DNA from: Nitrospirota bacterium
GTDB lineage: Bacteria; Nitrospirota; Thermodesulfovibrionia; Thermodesulfovibrionales; JdFR-86
Assembly: GCA_016207905.1 (NCBI GenBank)
Contig: JACQZC010000040.1
Location: 1 to 59,610 of the forward strand
Length of the DNA stretch: 59,610 nucleotides
Reading direction: 5' to 3'
Shown here: piece after piece, positions 7,458 to 14,167 of the stretch
How the letters are laid out: every line of letters begins with the position of its first letter
Position numbering within the stretch: the stretch's first letter is position 1
The notes under the pieces: model-generated
Databases searched by the model: none
The model's input: only the letters and a program-made list of their open reading frames with translations
What the model was told of the DNA's origin: nothing
Program-made: the position numbers and the translations under genes

Positions 7458-7778
7458 ATGAATAAAAGTAAAACGCTCTTTGAGTTACAGGCTGAGGTCT
7501 GTAAGACCCTTGCAAGCCCGAAAAGGCTTGAGATAATAGATGTGCTTAAGTCAGGTGAAAAGACTGTAACCAGTCTTGTTCAAATACTCGGCATTCCAAA
7601 GGCTAATATCTCACAGCACCTTTCCCTGATGAAGCACAAGGGGATACTTAGGTCAAGAAGGGAGGGTGTCAATATCTACTATAGCATTGCAAACCCAAAG
7701 GTAGTGAAGGCATGCCTCCTCATGAAAGAGGTCCTTACAGAACAGATGAAAGAAAGAAGCAAGCTCATAAATGCCTAA
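7458..7778 (+). CDS. ArsR/SmtB-family transcriptional regulator
   Basis: Small winged-helix DNA-binding repressor. The order is typical: helix with LASPKRLEIIDVLKSGEKTV (about 18-37), recognition helix TSLVQILGIPKANISQHLSLMK (about 38-59), and wing GILRSRREGVNIYYSIANPK. The family's metal-sensing CxC of the alpha-3 helix is absent (only C15 and C91 are seen), so it probably senses something other than arsenic-type metals or uses another site. It sits between the porin and the minus-strand DUF2318/NosL genes and may control this respiratory region. It is monocistronic with its own promoter and terminator. Confidence 0.8.
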   Translation: MNKSKTLFELQAEVCKTLASPKRLEIIDVLKSGEKTVTSLVQILGIPKANISQHLSLMKHKGILRSRREGVNIYYSIANPKVVKACLLMKEVLTEQMKERSKLINA

Positions 7779-7838
7779 GCTTCTCATTTAGAGAAGTTTC
7801 TATGTCTTCAAGCTGAAAAACTGTTTTTATCTAATTAG

Positions 7839-7870
7839 AAAAGGGGGGTCAAATTGCCCCTCCTTTTTTT
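7839..7870 (+). terminator. Intrinsic terminator of the ArsR-type gene
   Basis: Stem of about 9-10 bp (AAAGGGGGG paired with CCCCTCCTTT, one wobble) and a T run to 7870. Confidence 0.8.
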
Positions 7871-7920
7871 CTGATTACTCAATCTCTACTTCTAATATCC
7901 ATAATTTATATATAGAAAGG

Positions 7921-8340
7921 TTAAAAATATTGTGTCCCTTTGATTAGCTCTCCTTTTTCTATTATGTAGCTGTCCTTCTCAGCTCTTCCCTCAAGCCCTA
8001 TGGGATAACAGGTTCCTATGCCTTTGAGGGCATCGATAGGGTATTTTATTCCACATGCCCTGCACACGAGGCTTTCATCTTCCGGAAAATAGCCAAGCCT
8101 CTTTGGATAGCATTTCATACAGGCATCAAAAAATGAAGAGACATTGCCGTTTATCTTTAGGACAAAGAAATTAACTCTCCTGCCCTCATAGATATATGAG
8201 TAAAATACAGGTAGCTTCTCTTTCAGATCCCTTATATCCAGTTCGACCATATCGCCCCTAAGTGGAGGCGGTGGATAAGAGGCATTGCCCTTACAGGAAA
8301 AAAATGCAAATATGGCCAAGATTACTGCTAAATTCCTCAT
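7921..8340 (-). CDS. DUF2318-type lipoprotein
   Basis: Exported protein of unknown biochemistry. A hydrophobic N-terminus ending in FFSC (residues 13-16) looks like a lipobox, so it is probably a periplasmic lipoprotein. The DUF2318 signature is clear: ACMKCYPKRLGYFPEDESLVCRACGIKYP (about 74-102), two CxxC pairs likely to bind metal, then GIGTCYPI. In other bacteria this family occurs with iron or copper transport and periplasmic redox genes. It is encoded immediately after a NosL-like gene (6-bp gap) and is probably co-transcribed with it. A truncated copy of its last 30 codons lies at 5440-5533. Confidence 0.7.
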   Translation of the reverse strand: MRNLAVILAIFAFFSCKGNASYPPPPLRGDMVELDIRDLKEKLPVFYSYIYEGRRVNFFVLKINGNVSSFFDACMKCYPKRLGYFPEDESLVCRACGIKYPIDALKGIGTCYPIGLEGRAEKDSYIIEKGELIKGTQYF

Positions 8341-8346
8341 GGCTTT

Positions 8347-8811
8347 TTAATGCATCTTCATGGGCATCCTGACAGGCATCTCCATTGCCTCATTGAATGT
8401 CATCAGAGCACCCTTCTTAGAGGTAGAGTCTTTGTCTTTAAATGCACCGATACCATAGCCCATTGGTGTTGAAAACTCAGAGCTTTTTACATAATGTGCG
8501 GTGAGTGCATCTATCCATGTGCCTGAGGTCATATCTTTGACAAATACGGTTTCAGGCTTTTCTTTCATCTTTTTATAGTGGATGAGCATGTCTCCGACAT
8601 CGCAGAATGAAAGGAGTTTCCCATCCTTGGTTACTATTTGGGCTATGAATGGAGATGCCTTATCAACCTTCATTCCGCACTCAGCACACATCGCACCTTC
8701 TCCAATCTCCATTGGCTGGGAAAATACATTCACCGAAAAGCCCACTACCAAAAGGCATACCAACAAAACTCCAAGCAAATTTCTCTGACCTTCTTTGTAA
8801 TCTCTAATCAT
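8347..8811 (-). CDS. NosL-family copper-binding protein
   Basis: Predicted periplasmic Cu(I)-binding protein of the NosL family, known for helping copper delivery to nitrous oxide reductase; nosZ is not in the window, so here it may serve another metal or redox role. A signal or anchor helix (LLGVLLVCLLVVGFSVNVFS) is followed by the diagnostic CAECGMKVDKASPFIAQI with a second conserved block LLSFCDVGDML. The C-terminus is Met-rich (MEMPVRMPMKMH), suiting copper binding. The start is set at 8811 (MIRDYKEG), because GGAGGTGATT lies directly before it; an upstream ATG at 8826 lies inside the TonB-receptor relic. Followed by the DUF2318 gene. Confidence 0.75.
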   Translation of the reverse strand: MIRDYKEGQRNLLGVLLVCLLVVGFSVNVFSQPMEIGEGAMCAECGMKVDKASPFIAQIVTKDGKLLSFCDVGDMLIHYKKMKEKPETVFVKDMTSGTWIDALTAHYVKSSEFSTPMGYGIGAFKDKDSTSKKGALMTFNEAMEMPVRMPMKMH

Positions 8812-9225
8812 AATCACCTCCATCAAACTGTGATTTTGTCAGGGTTCCGGGAAGCTGTAAATCAGCCGCTGTGTAAGTAAAGGTAGCCTCCAAAGAGGTC
8901 CTGTCATCAATCAGCCGTCCTACCTTGAGGCTACCTTGATTTGTGCTGAATTCATTCCACTGCCTCCATGAATCCGTAGACCGCCTACTTCCTAAGAATG
9001 TAAAAATGTCTTTCCTATGCTGGCTCCATAGATAAGGTTATACATCTGGGTGTTATTGCTTCCATAGCCGAATTTGAGCTCTCTTATTTTTTCAAAGGGG
9101 CTCTTTGTGATTACATTTATAACCCCACCAACAGCATTTGCTCCATAAACCGCCATATTAAATTCAATATTTTCAAATTTTTCTATCTATTAATTCTGTC
9201 ATTCCAAGACCGAACATCCTGACTC
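8808..9225 (-). pseudogene. Decayed TonB-dependent receptor
   Basis: The minus strand carries plug-domain sequence (MFGLGMTELIDRK, then in another frame VYGANAVGGVINVITKSP and GYGSNNTQMYNLIYGASIG), and after a further frame change barrel sequence (STDSWRQWNEF, LEATFTYTAADLQLPG) that stops at TAG overlapping the NosL start. At least two frameshifts are present, and the bulk of the barrel and the N-terminus are missing. A TonB receptor for metal or siderophore uptake was once here. Confidence 0.8.
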
Positions 9226-9240
9226 CTTAGAGATTTTTGC

Positions 9241-9263
9241 GGGGAAGGGCGATGCCCTTCCCC
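9241..9263. other. Stem-loop downstream of the TAT-exported protein gene
   Basis: Perfect 10-bp stem (GGGGAAGGGC / GCCCTTCCCC) with a 3-nt loop, 20 bp after the minus-strand gene end. No T run follows on the minus strand, so it may be an mRNA 3'-end stabiliser or weak terminator. Confidence 0.5.
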
Positions 9264-9283
9264 GATGCATCCGAGACGCTACA

Positions 9284-10066
9284 TTATTTGGTCGGGTTAC
9301 CCTTTGTGTTTATCTCGGGTACAGCCGAGCCATGACACTCCGTGCAGTTATGCTGGGAAGTTATATTATAGACTAAGGCAGGGAGTTTGTGTTCAGCCTT
9401 AAACTTACCATCAGCCCAGTCATTCAAGAGTTTCACTGTCCGCATTGCTACATCAGCAGAGAGCCTGGCACACCTGTCTTTCCTCTCAGGGGTCCAGAAT
9501 CCTTTATCTGCCTTCTTCATCCATTTGCCAACTGAAATGTGGCATAAAGGAGAATCACTCTTGCTCTTTATCATCTCTGCAGCTGTCTTTGGAGTCTTAG
9601 GGGTATAAATTGGTAGCTCTGTGTCCGCATACCAATGTATCACCTCATTGGCAATCTGTTCGCCGTCTTTAGCTACGCCGGGTCCACATATGAGAGATGT
9701 AACAACGCTGGCTCCAAGCATTGTTCCGCATAGCGTTCCCCATCCTACCACCCCACCGTGACCCCATACAAGGGATTCTACGGGGAATGAGGTATAGGGT
9801 TCTCCAATCTTTTCTCTGAGGGGAAGGATTATTCCGCTTGCAACTGAATAACAGCAGAATCCCTTATACCAGTTTTCATAGGCTATTTTCCCAACCTCCT
9901 CAGGATCCAACTTTTTGTATGGCCATGGCAGTGGTGTTTCTTTAGCCTCTGCCTTTGAAATCAGTGTAAGTCCTCCTGCTGATACAATGGCTGTTCCAAT
10001 GGCAAGCTTGCCTGCACCTTTTAATAGCTCTCTCCTTGAGAGATTTTCATTTTTTATATCTATCAT
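9284..10066 (-). CDS. TAT-exported C_GCAxxG_C_C / split-Soret-like cytochrome
   Basis: Predicted periplasmic redox protein. A twin-arginine signal (SRRELLKGAGKLAIGT, about 10-25) with an AEA-type cleavage site near residue 40 indicates export in folded form with cofactors bound. The body has the spaced-Cys pattern of the C_GCAxxG_C_C family (GFCCYSVASGI, GWGTLCGTMLGA, LICGP), a CHISVGKW segment, and one CxxCH heme site (CTECH) near residue 242. This arrangement resembles split-Soret cytochromes of sulfate reducers, which carry heme plus an iron-sulfur cluster; the assignment rests on motif memory. The start ATG follows GGAGGT. It belongs with the neighbouring cytochrome and NosL genes. Confidence 0.65.
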   Translation of the reverse strand: MIDIKNENLSRRELLKGAGKLAIGTAIVSAGGLTLISKAEAKETPLPWPYKKLDPEEVGKIAYENWYKGFCCYSVASGIILPLREKIGEPYTSFPVESLVWGHGGVVGWGTLCGTMLGASVVTSLICGPGVAKDGEQIANEVIHWYADTELPIYTPKTPKTAAEMIKSKSDSPLCHISVGKWMKKADKGFWTPERKDRCARLSADVAMRTVKLLNDWADGKFKAEHKLPALVYNITSQHNCTECHGSAVPEINTKGNPTK

Positions 10067-10101
10067 AAGTGTTTTACCTCCATATTAGATTTAATATTTT
10101 C

Positions 10102-10133
10102 AAAAAGCCCCCTGCACCCAATGGGTGCAGGGG
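10102..10133 (-). terminator. Intrinsic terminator of the small exported protein gene
   Basis: Perfect 11-bp stem (CCCCTGCACCC / GGGTGCAGGGG, AAT loop) followed on the minus strand by GGCTTTTTGA. Confidence 0.75.
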
Positions 10134-10204
10134 TAGTTTGCTTATGGGGAGAAGTAATACCAGAGCGTATCGGTGAAACGAATTTACACTCTGGAGCTGA
10201 AAGA

Positions 10205-10471
10205 TTAAACTGTAGGTGGCTTATCTAAAGCAGATTGGACTATGAAATGATAAGATTCAGAGGGCTTCTCTAAAAGAAACCCTATGGTTTCTGCAGATAA
10301 CATATCAAAGACAGGCTCAACTGTCATGCACATCTCATCGATGCTTCCATGAGCCTGACTGCTACAGACATCGAGTGTCATAATGACCTCTCCTGTATGC
10401 ATCTTAATCGGAGATATAAAAAGGGGTATGGACAAAACGAAAATAAGTAGCAAGATGCCTATGAACCGCAT
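10205..10471 (-). CDS. Small exported protein, unknown function
   Basis: An 88-residue protein I do not recognise. The first about 20 residues (MRFIGILLLIFVLSIPLFIS) form a signal peptide or membrane anchor; the rest is soluble, with two Cys (DVCSSQAHGSIDEMC, about 35-48) that could form a disulfide or bind metal. It has its own near-consensus promoter 6 nt before the ATG and its own terminator, so it is expressed alone. It lies upstream of the TAT-exported cytochrome in the same direction. Confidence 0.5.
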   Translation of the reverse strand: MRFIGILLLIFVLSIPLFISPIKMHTGEVIMTLDVCSSQAHGSIDEMCMTVEPVFDMLSAETIGFLLEKPSESYHFIVQSALDKPPTV

Positions 10472-10477
10472 AAAAAA

Positions 10478-10506
10478 AGATTAACAAATGGGTGCGGGTC
10501 TGTCAA
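10478..10506 (-). promoter_or_regulatory. Leaderless promoter of the small exported protein gene
   Basis: Minus strand: TTGACA (10506-10501), 17-nt spacer, TAATCT (10483-10478), then 6 nt to the ATG at 10471. No Shine-Dalgarno sequence. Confidence 0.55.
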
Positions 10507-10561
10507 CTTCAAATTGTGAATTTAAATTATCTGATAATTGACGACACAACATCTTTCTGAC

Positions 10562-10590
10562 TTGACATTGCTGTTGGGGATTTTTATTAT
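10562..10590 (+). promoter_or_regulatory. Promoter of tRNA-Pro
   Basis: TTGACA (10562-10567), 17-nt spacer, TATTAT (10585-10590), 8 nt before the mature tRNA 5' end. Confidence 0.85.
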
Positions 10591-10598
10591 CTTTAAAT

Positions 10599-10672
10599 CG
10601 GGGCGTAGCGCAGTCCGGTAGCGCACACGGTTCGGGACCGTGGAGTCGAAGGTTCAAATCCTTTCGCCCCGA
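10599..10672 (+). tRNA. tRNA-Pro (anticodon CGG)
   Basis: Full cloverleaf: acceptor CGGGGCG/CGCCCCG, D stem GCGC/GCGC, anticodon stem CACGG/CCGTG with loop TTCGGGA (anticodon CGG), 5-nt variable loop, T stem GAAGG/CCTTT with loop TTCAAAT. The discriminator is A and the CCA end is not encoded. Its last 14 bases recur at 11442-11455. Confidence 0.93.
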
Positions 10673-10764
10673 TTAGCTTAAAGGAGAATTTAATGCCGCA
10701 CACGTGGTTTACCGCCCAACGCAACGGATTGCATTTAAATATCATTTGAGTGTTTTTTTATATA

Positions 10765-11130
10765 TCAGTCAATCGGAAGGGTGGTTCGGCGTATACGGGC
10801 TCTGTCCACCACGGTTATGGAATTTTGGATTTTGTCTTCCTTAACGCTTTCAAGCACTCTGCTTAGAAGGGTGCGCATTTCCTGTTCATTGTAATTACCG
10901 CCTCTGAACAGAATAATCCCCGGGTCTTTTGATTTGCTCAGAGCGAGAATTTGCGGGAAGTCGAGGTCTGCGGTAATGATGACTCTTTCTTGTTTTCTTG
11001 CTTCTTCAAGGATTTCTTTGTCTTTAGCGGTATATAGGCCGATGTCAGAGGCGTGAACGGCGTCGTGTCCCTTTTCGGTAAGCCATCTCGCAACCTCGGG
11101 CGAGACAGGCATGTCCACGAGGAAATTCAT
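10765..11130 (-). CDS. DUF5615 PIN-like toxin of a DUF433/DUF5615 pair
   Basis: Predicted ribonuclease toxin of the PIN-like (Mut7-C-related) DUF5615 family. Acidic residues typical of the active site are seen in MNFLVDMPVS (D6) and VIITADLDFPQ (about 50-60), and the family pattern GHDAVHASDIGL and PGIILFRGG is intact over 121 residues. It overlaps the upstream DUF433 gene by 4 bp (ATGA), the usual antitoxin-first layout. A 14-bp direct repeat of the tRNA-Pro 3' end flanks the pair. Confidence 0.85.
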   Translation of the reverse strand: MNFLVDMPVSPEVARWLTEKGHDAVHASDIGLYTAKDKEILEEARKQERVIITADLDFPQILALSKSKDPGIILFRGGNYNEQEMRTLLSRVLESVKEDKIQNSITVVDRARIRRTTLPID

Positions 11131-11348
11131 GCAAACTCCATGATTTCCTCGTCAGCAAGGCATGCCGCATATCTCAATGCCTCATCAATATCTTCCGGCT
11201 CAAGATAAGGATATACCCTTAGTATAGATTCTTTTGTCTCTCCGGCAGAGAGAAGCCCGAGAATCCGGGAGACCGGGAATCTCAGCCCTCTTATACAGGG
11301 CTTGCCGGAGCAAACCTCGGGATCAACCGTTATCCTGTTGAATCTCAT
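11127..11348 (-). CDS. DUF433 antitoxin
   Basis: Small protein of the DUF433 family, the usual partner of DUF5615 toxins, with a winged-helix type fold that probably binds DNA and the toxin. The signature RITVDPEVCSGKPCIRGLRFPVSRIL (residues 5-30) and the C-terminal PYLEPEDIDEALRYAA are complete. A good GGAGGTGAG ribosome-binding site precedes the ATG. Forms an operon with the toxin (4-bp overlap). Confidence 0.87.
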   Translation of the reverse strand: MRFNRITVDPEVCSGKPCIRGLRFPVSRILGLLSAGETKESILRVYPYLEPEDIDEALRYAACLADEEIMEFA

Positions 11349-11441
11349 TTTCTCACCTCCAGATCTATTTTATCACAGAATCTTTTCTTTTTAATCTTAT
11401 AACTCTTACGACAGCCTCGGGTGTTATAATCCCTGCTCGGG

Positions 11442-11455
11442 TCCTTTCGCCCCGA
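11442..11455 (+). repeat. Direct repeat of the tRNA-Pro 3' end (att-like)
   Basis: TCCTTTCGCCCCGA matches tRNA-Pro bases 10659-10672 exactly. With the tRNA copy it brackets the toxin-antitoxin pair, as left by site-specific integration at a tRNA. No integrase lies between the copies. Confidence 0.55.
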
Positions 11456-11470
11456 CCATCTATGAGGGAT

Positions 11471-11572
11471 ACCGTGTATGGGTTCAGATACATATGAGAC
11501 TGAATGCGTCAATTAAATCACCCTCGAGGGGGGTATAACTTGTCTCATATGTCCTGAACCCATACATACCGT
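11471..11572. repeat. Imperfect 30-bp inverted repeat around a 40-nt centre
   Basis: Left arm 11471-11500 and right arm 11542-11572 share TATGGGTTCAG and ACATATGAGAC in inverted order with a few mismatches. The centre holds a 10-bp palindrome CCCTCGAGGG (11521-11530). It could be a miniature transposable element or a structured RNA; no flanking target duplication is seen. Confidence 0.65.
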
Positions 11573-11594
11573 TGAAAAAAATTCACAATTAGAT

Positions 11595-11600
11595 TAAAAT
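11595..11600 (+). promoter_or_regulatory. -10 element of the radical SAM gene, leaderless arrangement
   Basis: TAAAAT ends 8 nt before the ATG at 11609, and there is no Shine-Dalgarno sequence. Confidence 0.4.
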
Positions 11601-11608
11601 TTAATTAT

Positions 11609-13168
11609 ATGGCTAATCTCGGCAAAAACTCATCTGCTGACATCATTCTTCTATATCCAAAGACTGGACTTGATATAGGAGGGCATACGGTTGCTCCTCC
11701 TCACTCCTCGCTGGCAGTTGCCGCACCTGTTCACAACGCAGGCTATAAGGTCAAGATAGTTGACATGAGGCGTGATGCCAACTGGCAAGGTACAATCAAG
11801 CAGTCTCTGTCAAGCGATACGATTTGCGTTGGCGTAACCACAATGACTGGTACACAGGTTTTCTTTGCCATTATGATGGCAAGCTATGTAAGGCATCTTA
11901 CAGGAGGCAAAATCCCCATAGTCTGGGGAGGGCCTCATCCAACGATTCTTCCTGAGCAGACCCTTCAGAACGAAAATGTAGATATTGTCGTTGTGGGCGA
12001 AGGAGATGTAACATTTTTAGAATTAGTAAAAGCACTTGAGAAAAAACAGCCCCTTGATGGCATTAGCGGCATTGCATTTAAAAACGGAGGTGGTGTCACT
12101 ATAACCCCTCCAAAGGGACTTCTCGATGTCAACACCCTTCTGCCTGTTCCATGGGATTTGATTAATGTGGAAGACTATATCACGCCTGATAACTATTTCC
12201 TTAAAGGCAGTCCGAGAACACTGGATGTCGGGCAGACAAGCAGGGGCTGTCCTCACAGATGCGGTTTCTGCCTAAGTTCGAGCATACTCCAGAAGAAATG
12301 GCGTCCTATGACGATTGACCGTGCAATGGATATCATTCTTGAGCCTGTAAAAAAATACAAGCTCACAGGTATATGGGTAAGGGACGATGAGTTTTATGTA
12401 AGCCCCAAAAGGGCATTCACTATCTGCGAAAACATCGTCAACAGTGGTCACAATATCTTATGGTATGCAACTGGCTCGAGGGTAGATGACTTTAACAGGT
12501 TTACAGACGAAAACCTGGAGCTTCTTAAGCGAAGCGGCGCCCAGATTACGAAGTTTGGCGCTGAATCCGGAAACAACAGGATTTTAGATTTAATCCAGAA
12601 GGGCTTTCATATAGAAGACACCATAAAGGCAAACCTGAGATGTAAAAAGCATGGAATCATCCCGGCTTATTCCCTGATTATAGGGTTTCCAACAGAGACC
12701 ATAGAGGAGATAAACAACACGATTAACTTTGGCTTTAGACTGAGAAGGGACAACCCCTCTGCACAGCTTGAAACAATGCCTACATATACTGCATTCCCCT
12801 GCACCCCTATGTATGACCTTGCACTGTCCCTTGGGCTCAGGCCTCCTGACCGTCTTGAGGGCTGGGCAGATTGGATTTTAGATGACTATGACCTCGAAGG
12901 AAGACAGATTCCATGGTTTAACCGTAGACAGAGGCTCTGGATAGGCAATATAAGCTATCTTAGCATCCTTGCCCATGCAATTGGAAATGTAGCAGGCGGA
13001 ATAGAAAACAAGTTCTGGAGAGCATTCTTTTCCTCTGTCTTAGTGCCCATGCAGTCATACTATAGATGGAGACTGAAACACAAATTCTACAAACGGCTTC
13101 CAGAGCTGAGGGTTGCCCGATATCTCAGGAAGAAGATATTCTACAGGTCCTCCAAGATGATAAAATAA
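11609..13168 (+). CDS. B12-binding radical SAM protein
   Basis: Cobalamin-binding-domain radical SAM enzyme (519 residues), probably modifying a lipid or polysaccharide precursor; substrate unknown. The N-terminal Rossmann-like B12-binding domain spans about 10-150 (IVWGGPHPTILPEQTL and VVVGEGDVTFLELV are typical). The radical SAM cluster motif CPHRCGFC lies near residue 213 in TSRGCPHRCGFCLSS, followed by the TIM-barrel segments GIWVRDDEF, KFGAESGNNRILDLIQKG and YSLIIGFPTET. The C-terminus is basic and may touch the membrane. The next gene, a GtrB-like glycosyltransferase, starts 4 bp after its stop, so the pair is co-transcribed. Confidence 0.85.
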   Translation: MANLGKNSSADIILLYPKTGLDIGGHTVAPPHSSLAVAAPVHNAGYKVKIVDMRRDANWQGTIKQSLSSDTICVGVTTMTGTQVFFAIMMASYVRHLTGGKIPIVWGGPHPTILPEQTLQNENVDIVVVGEGDVTFLELVKALEKKQPLDGISGIAFKNGGGVTITPPKGLLDVNTLLPVPWDLINVEDYITPDNYFLKGSPRTLDVGQTSRGCPHRCGFCLSSSILQKKWRPMTIDRAMDIILEPVKKYKLTGIWVRDDEFYVSPKRAFTICENIVNSGHNILWYATGSRVDDFNRFTDENLELLKRSGAQITKFGAESGNNRILDLIQKGFHIEDTIKANLRCKKHGIIPAYSLIIGFPTETIEEINNTINFGFRLRRDNPSAQLETMPTYTAFPCTPMYDLALSLGLRPPDRLEGWADWILDDYDLEGRQIPWFNRRQRLWIGNISYLSILAHAIGNVAGGIENKFWRAFFSSVLVPMQSYYRWRLKHKFYKRLPELRVARYLRKKIFYRSSKMIK

Positions 13169-13171
13169 CAT

Positions 13172-14152
13172 ATGAACCTCTTATCCAAAGAAAGCCCTTT
13201 TGTCTCGGTAGTTTTCTCTTTTCGGAATGAAGAAGAGGTCATACCAGAGTTGATAAAACGGCTTCGGGATGTCTTTGAAGGAGAGCTTAAAGAAAACAGG
13301 ATTAAAGGGCACGAACTAATATTCGTAAATGACGATTCGACTGACCACTCCTTAGAGCTTCTCCTTGAGCAGGATAAAGGCTATGGCGATATCAAGGTCA
13401 TAAACATGTCCAGAACCTTTGGGGTCTCTGTGTGCGTCATGGCAGGCTTGAAATACTCAAAGGGAGATGTTGTCCTCTACATGGATGCTGACCTTCAGGA
13501 CCCTCCTGAGCTAATACCAGCGCTTATCGAGGAATGGAGGAAAGACGATGTGGATGTCGTTTATACCACAAGAAGAACAAGGAAGGGCGAGCATCCATTT
13601 AAGCTCTGGCTCACGAGGCTTGGCTATAGGATTCTCAAGACTGTCTCGAACATAGATATTCCGGCAAACTCAGGGGACTTCAAGCTTATTTCAAGAAGGG
13701 CTGTAAATGAGCTTATAAGACTCCACGAGAAGAAGCCATTTACACGGGGACTGATTTCATGGATTGGGTTTAAACAAAGGCAGGTCTTCTACGACAGAGA
13801 CCCCCGCTATGCAGGAGAAACTAAATTCCCAATCTATAGCTGGAAGGTGATTAGCAATTTTCTGGATTCTGCACTAATATCGTTTTCGGATGTGCCTCTT
13901 AAGCTTGCCCTTCTTAGCGGCTTTGTCATATCAAGCAGTGCATTCCTCTTTCTCATATGGGTATTCATCCAGAAATTCCTTGGACTTGCCCTTCCTGGCT
14001 GGTCTGCCTTAGCCGCAATAATATTAGTTCTTGGAGGCATACAGCTTATTACTATAGGAGTGCTGGGGCTTTATATAAACTCAATCTTCAATGAGACGAA
14101 AAAAAGGCCTAATTATATTGTCAAAGACACATACGGGTTTAATGACCCTTGA
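13172..14152 (+). CDS. Polyprenyl-phosphate glycosyltransferase, GtrB/ArnC type (GT2)
   Basis: Predicted to transfer a sugar from a nucleotide donor to undecaprenyl phosphate at the inner membrane. The GT-A domain has VVFSFRNEEEVIPELIKRL (about 13-31), NDDSTDHS, and the metal-binding YMDADLQDPPELIP (about 107-120). The characteristic NSGDFKLISRRAV follows at about 170. Two C-terminal transmembrane helices (about 235-300) match GtrB, DPM1 and ArnC proteins. The convergent GtrII-like gene ends 15 bp away, suggesting both serve side-chain glycosylation. Confidence 0.88.
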   Translation: MNLLSKESPFVSVVFSFRNEEEVIPELIKRLRDVFEGELKENRIKGHELIFVNDDSTDHSLELLLEQDKGYGDIKVINMSRTFGVSVCVMAGLKYSKGDVVLYMDADLQDPPELIPALIEEWRKDDVDVVYTTRRTRKGEHPFKLWLTRLGYRILKTVSNIDIPANSGDFKLISRRAVNELIRLHEKKPFTRGLISWIGFKQRQVFYDRDPRYAGETKFPIYSWKVISNFLDSALISFSDVPLKLALLSGFVISSSAFLFLIWVFIQKFLGLALPGWSALAAIILVLGGIQLITIGVLGLYINSIFNETKKRPNYIVKDTYGFNDP

Positions 14153-14167
14153 AAGCTCTAAGAAAGC

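Noticed and set aside
8840-8935. Cobalamin-riboswitch-like string (GGGAAGCTGTAAATCAGCCGCTG)-type pattern
   Set aside because: The segment is the reverse strand of TonB-receptor barrel coding sequence (TYTAADLQLPG region), and the other conserved boxes of the riboswitch are missing. The downstream gene on that strand is also wrong.
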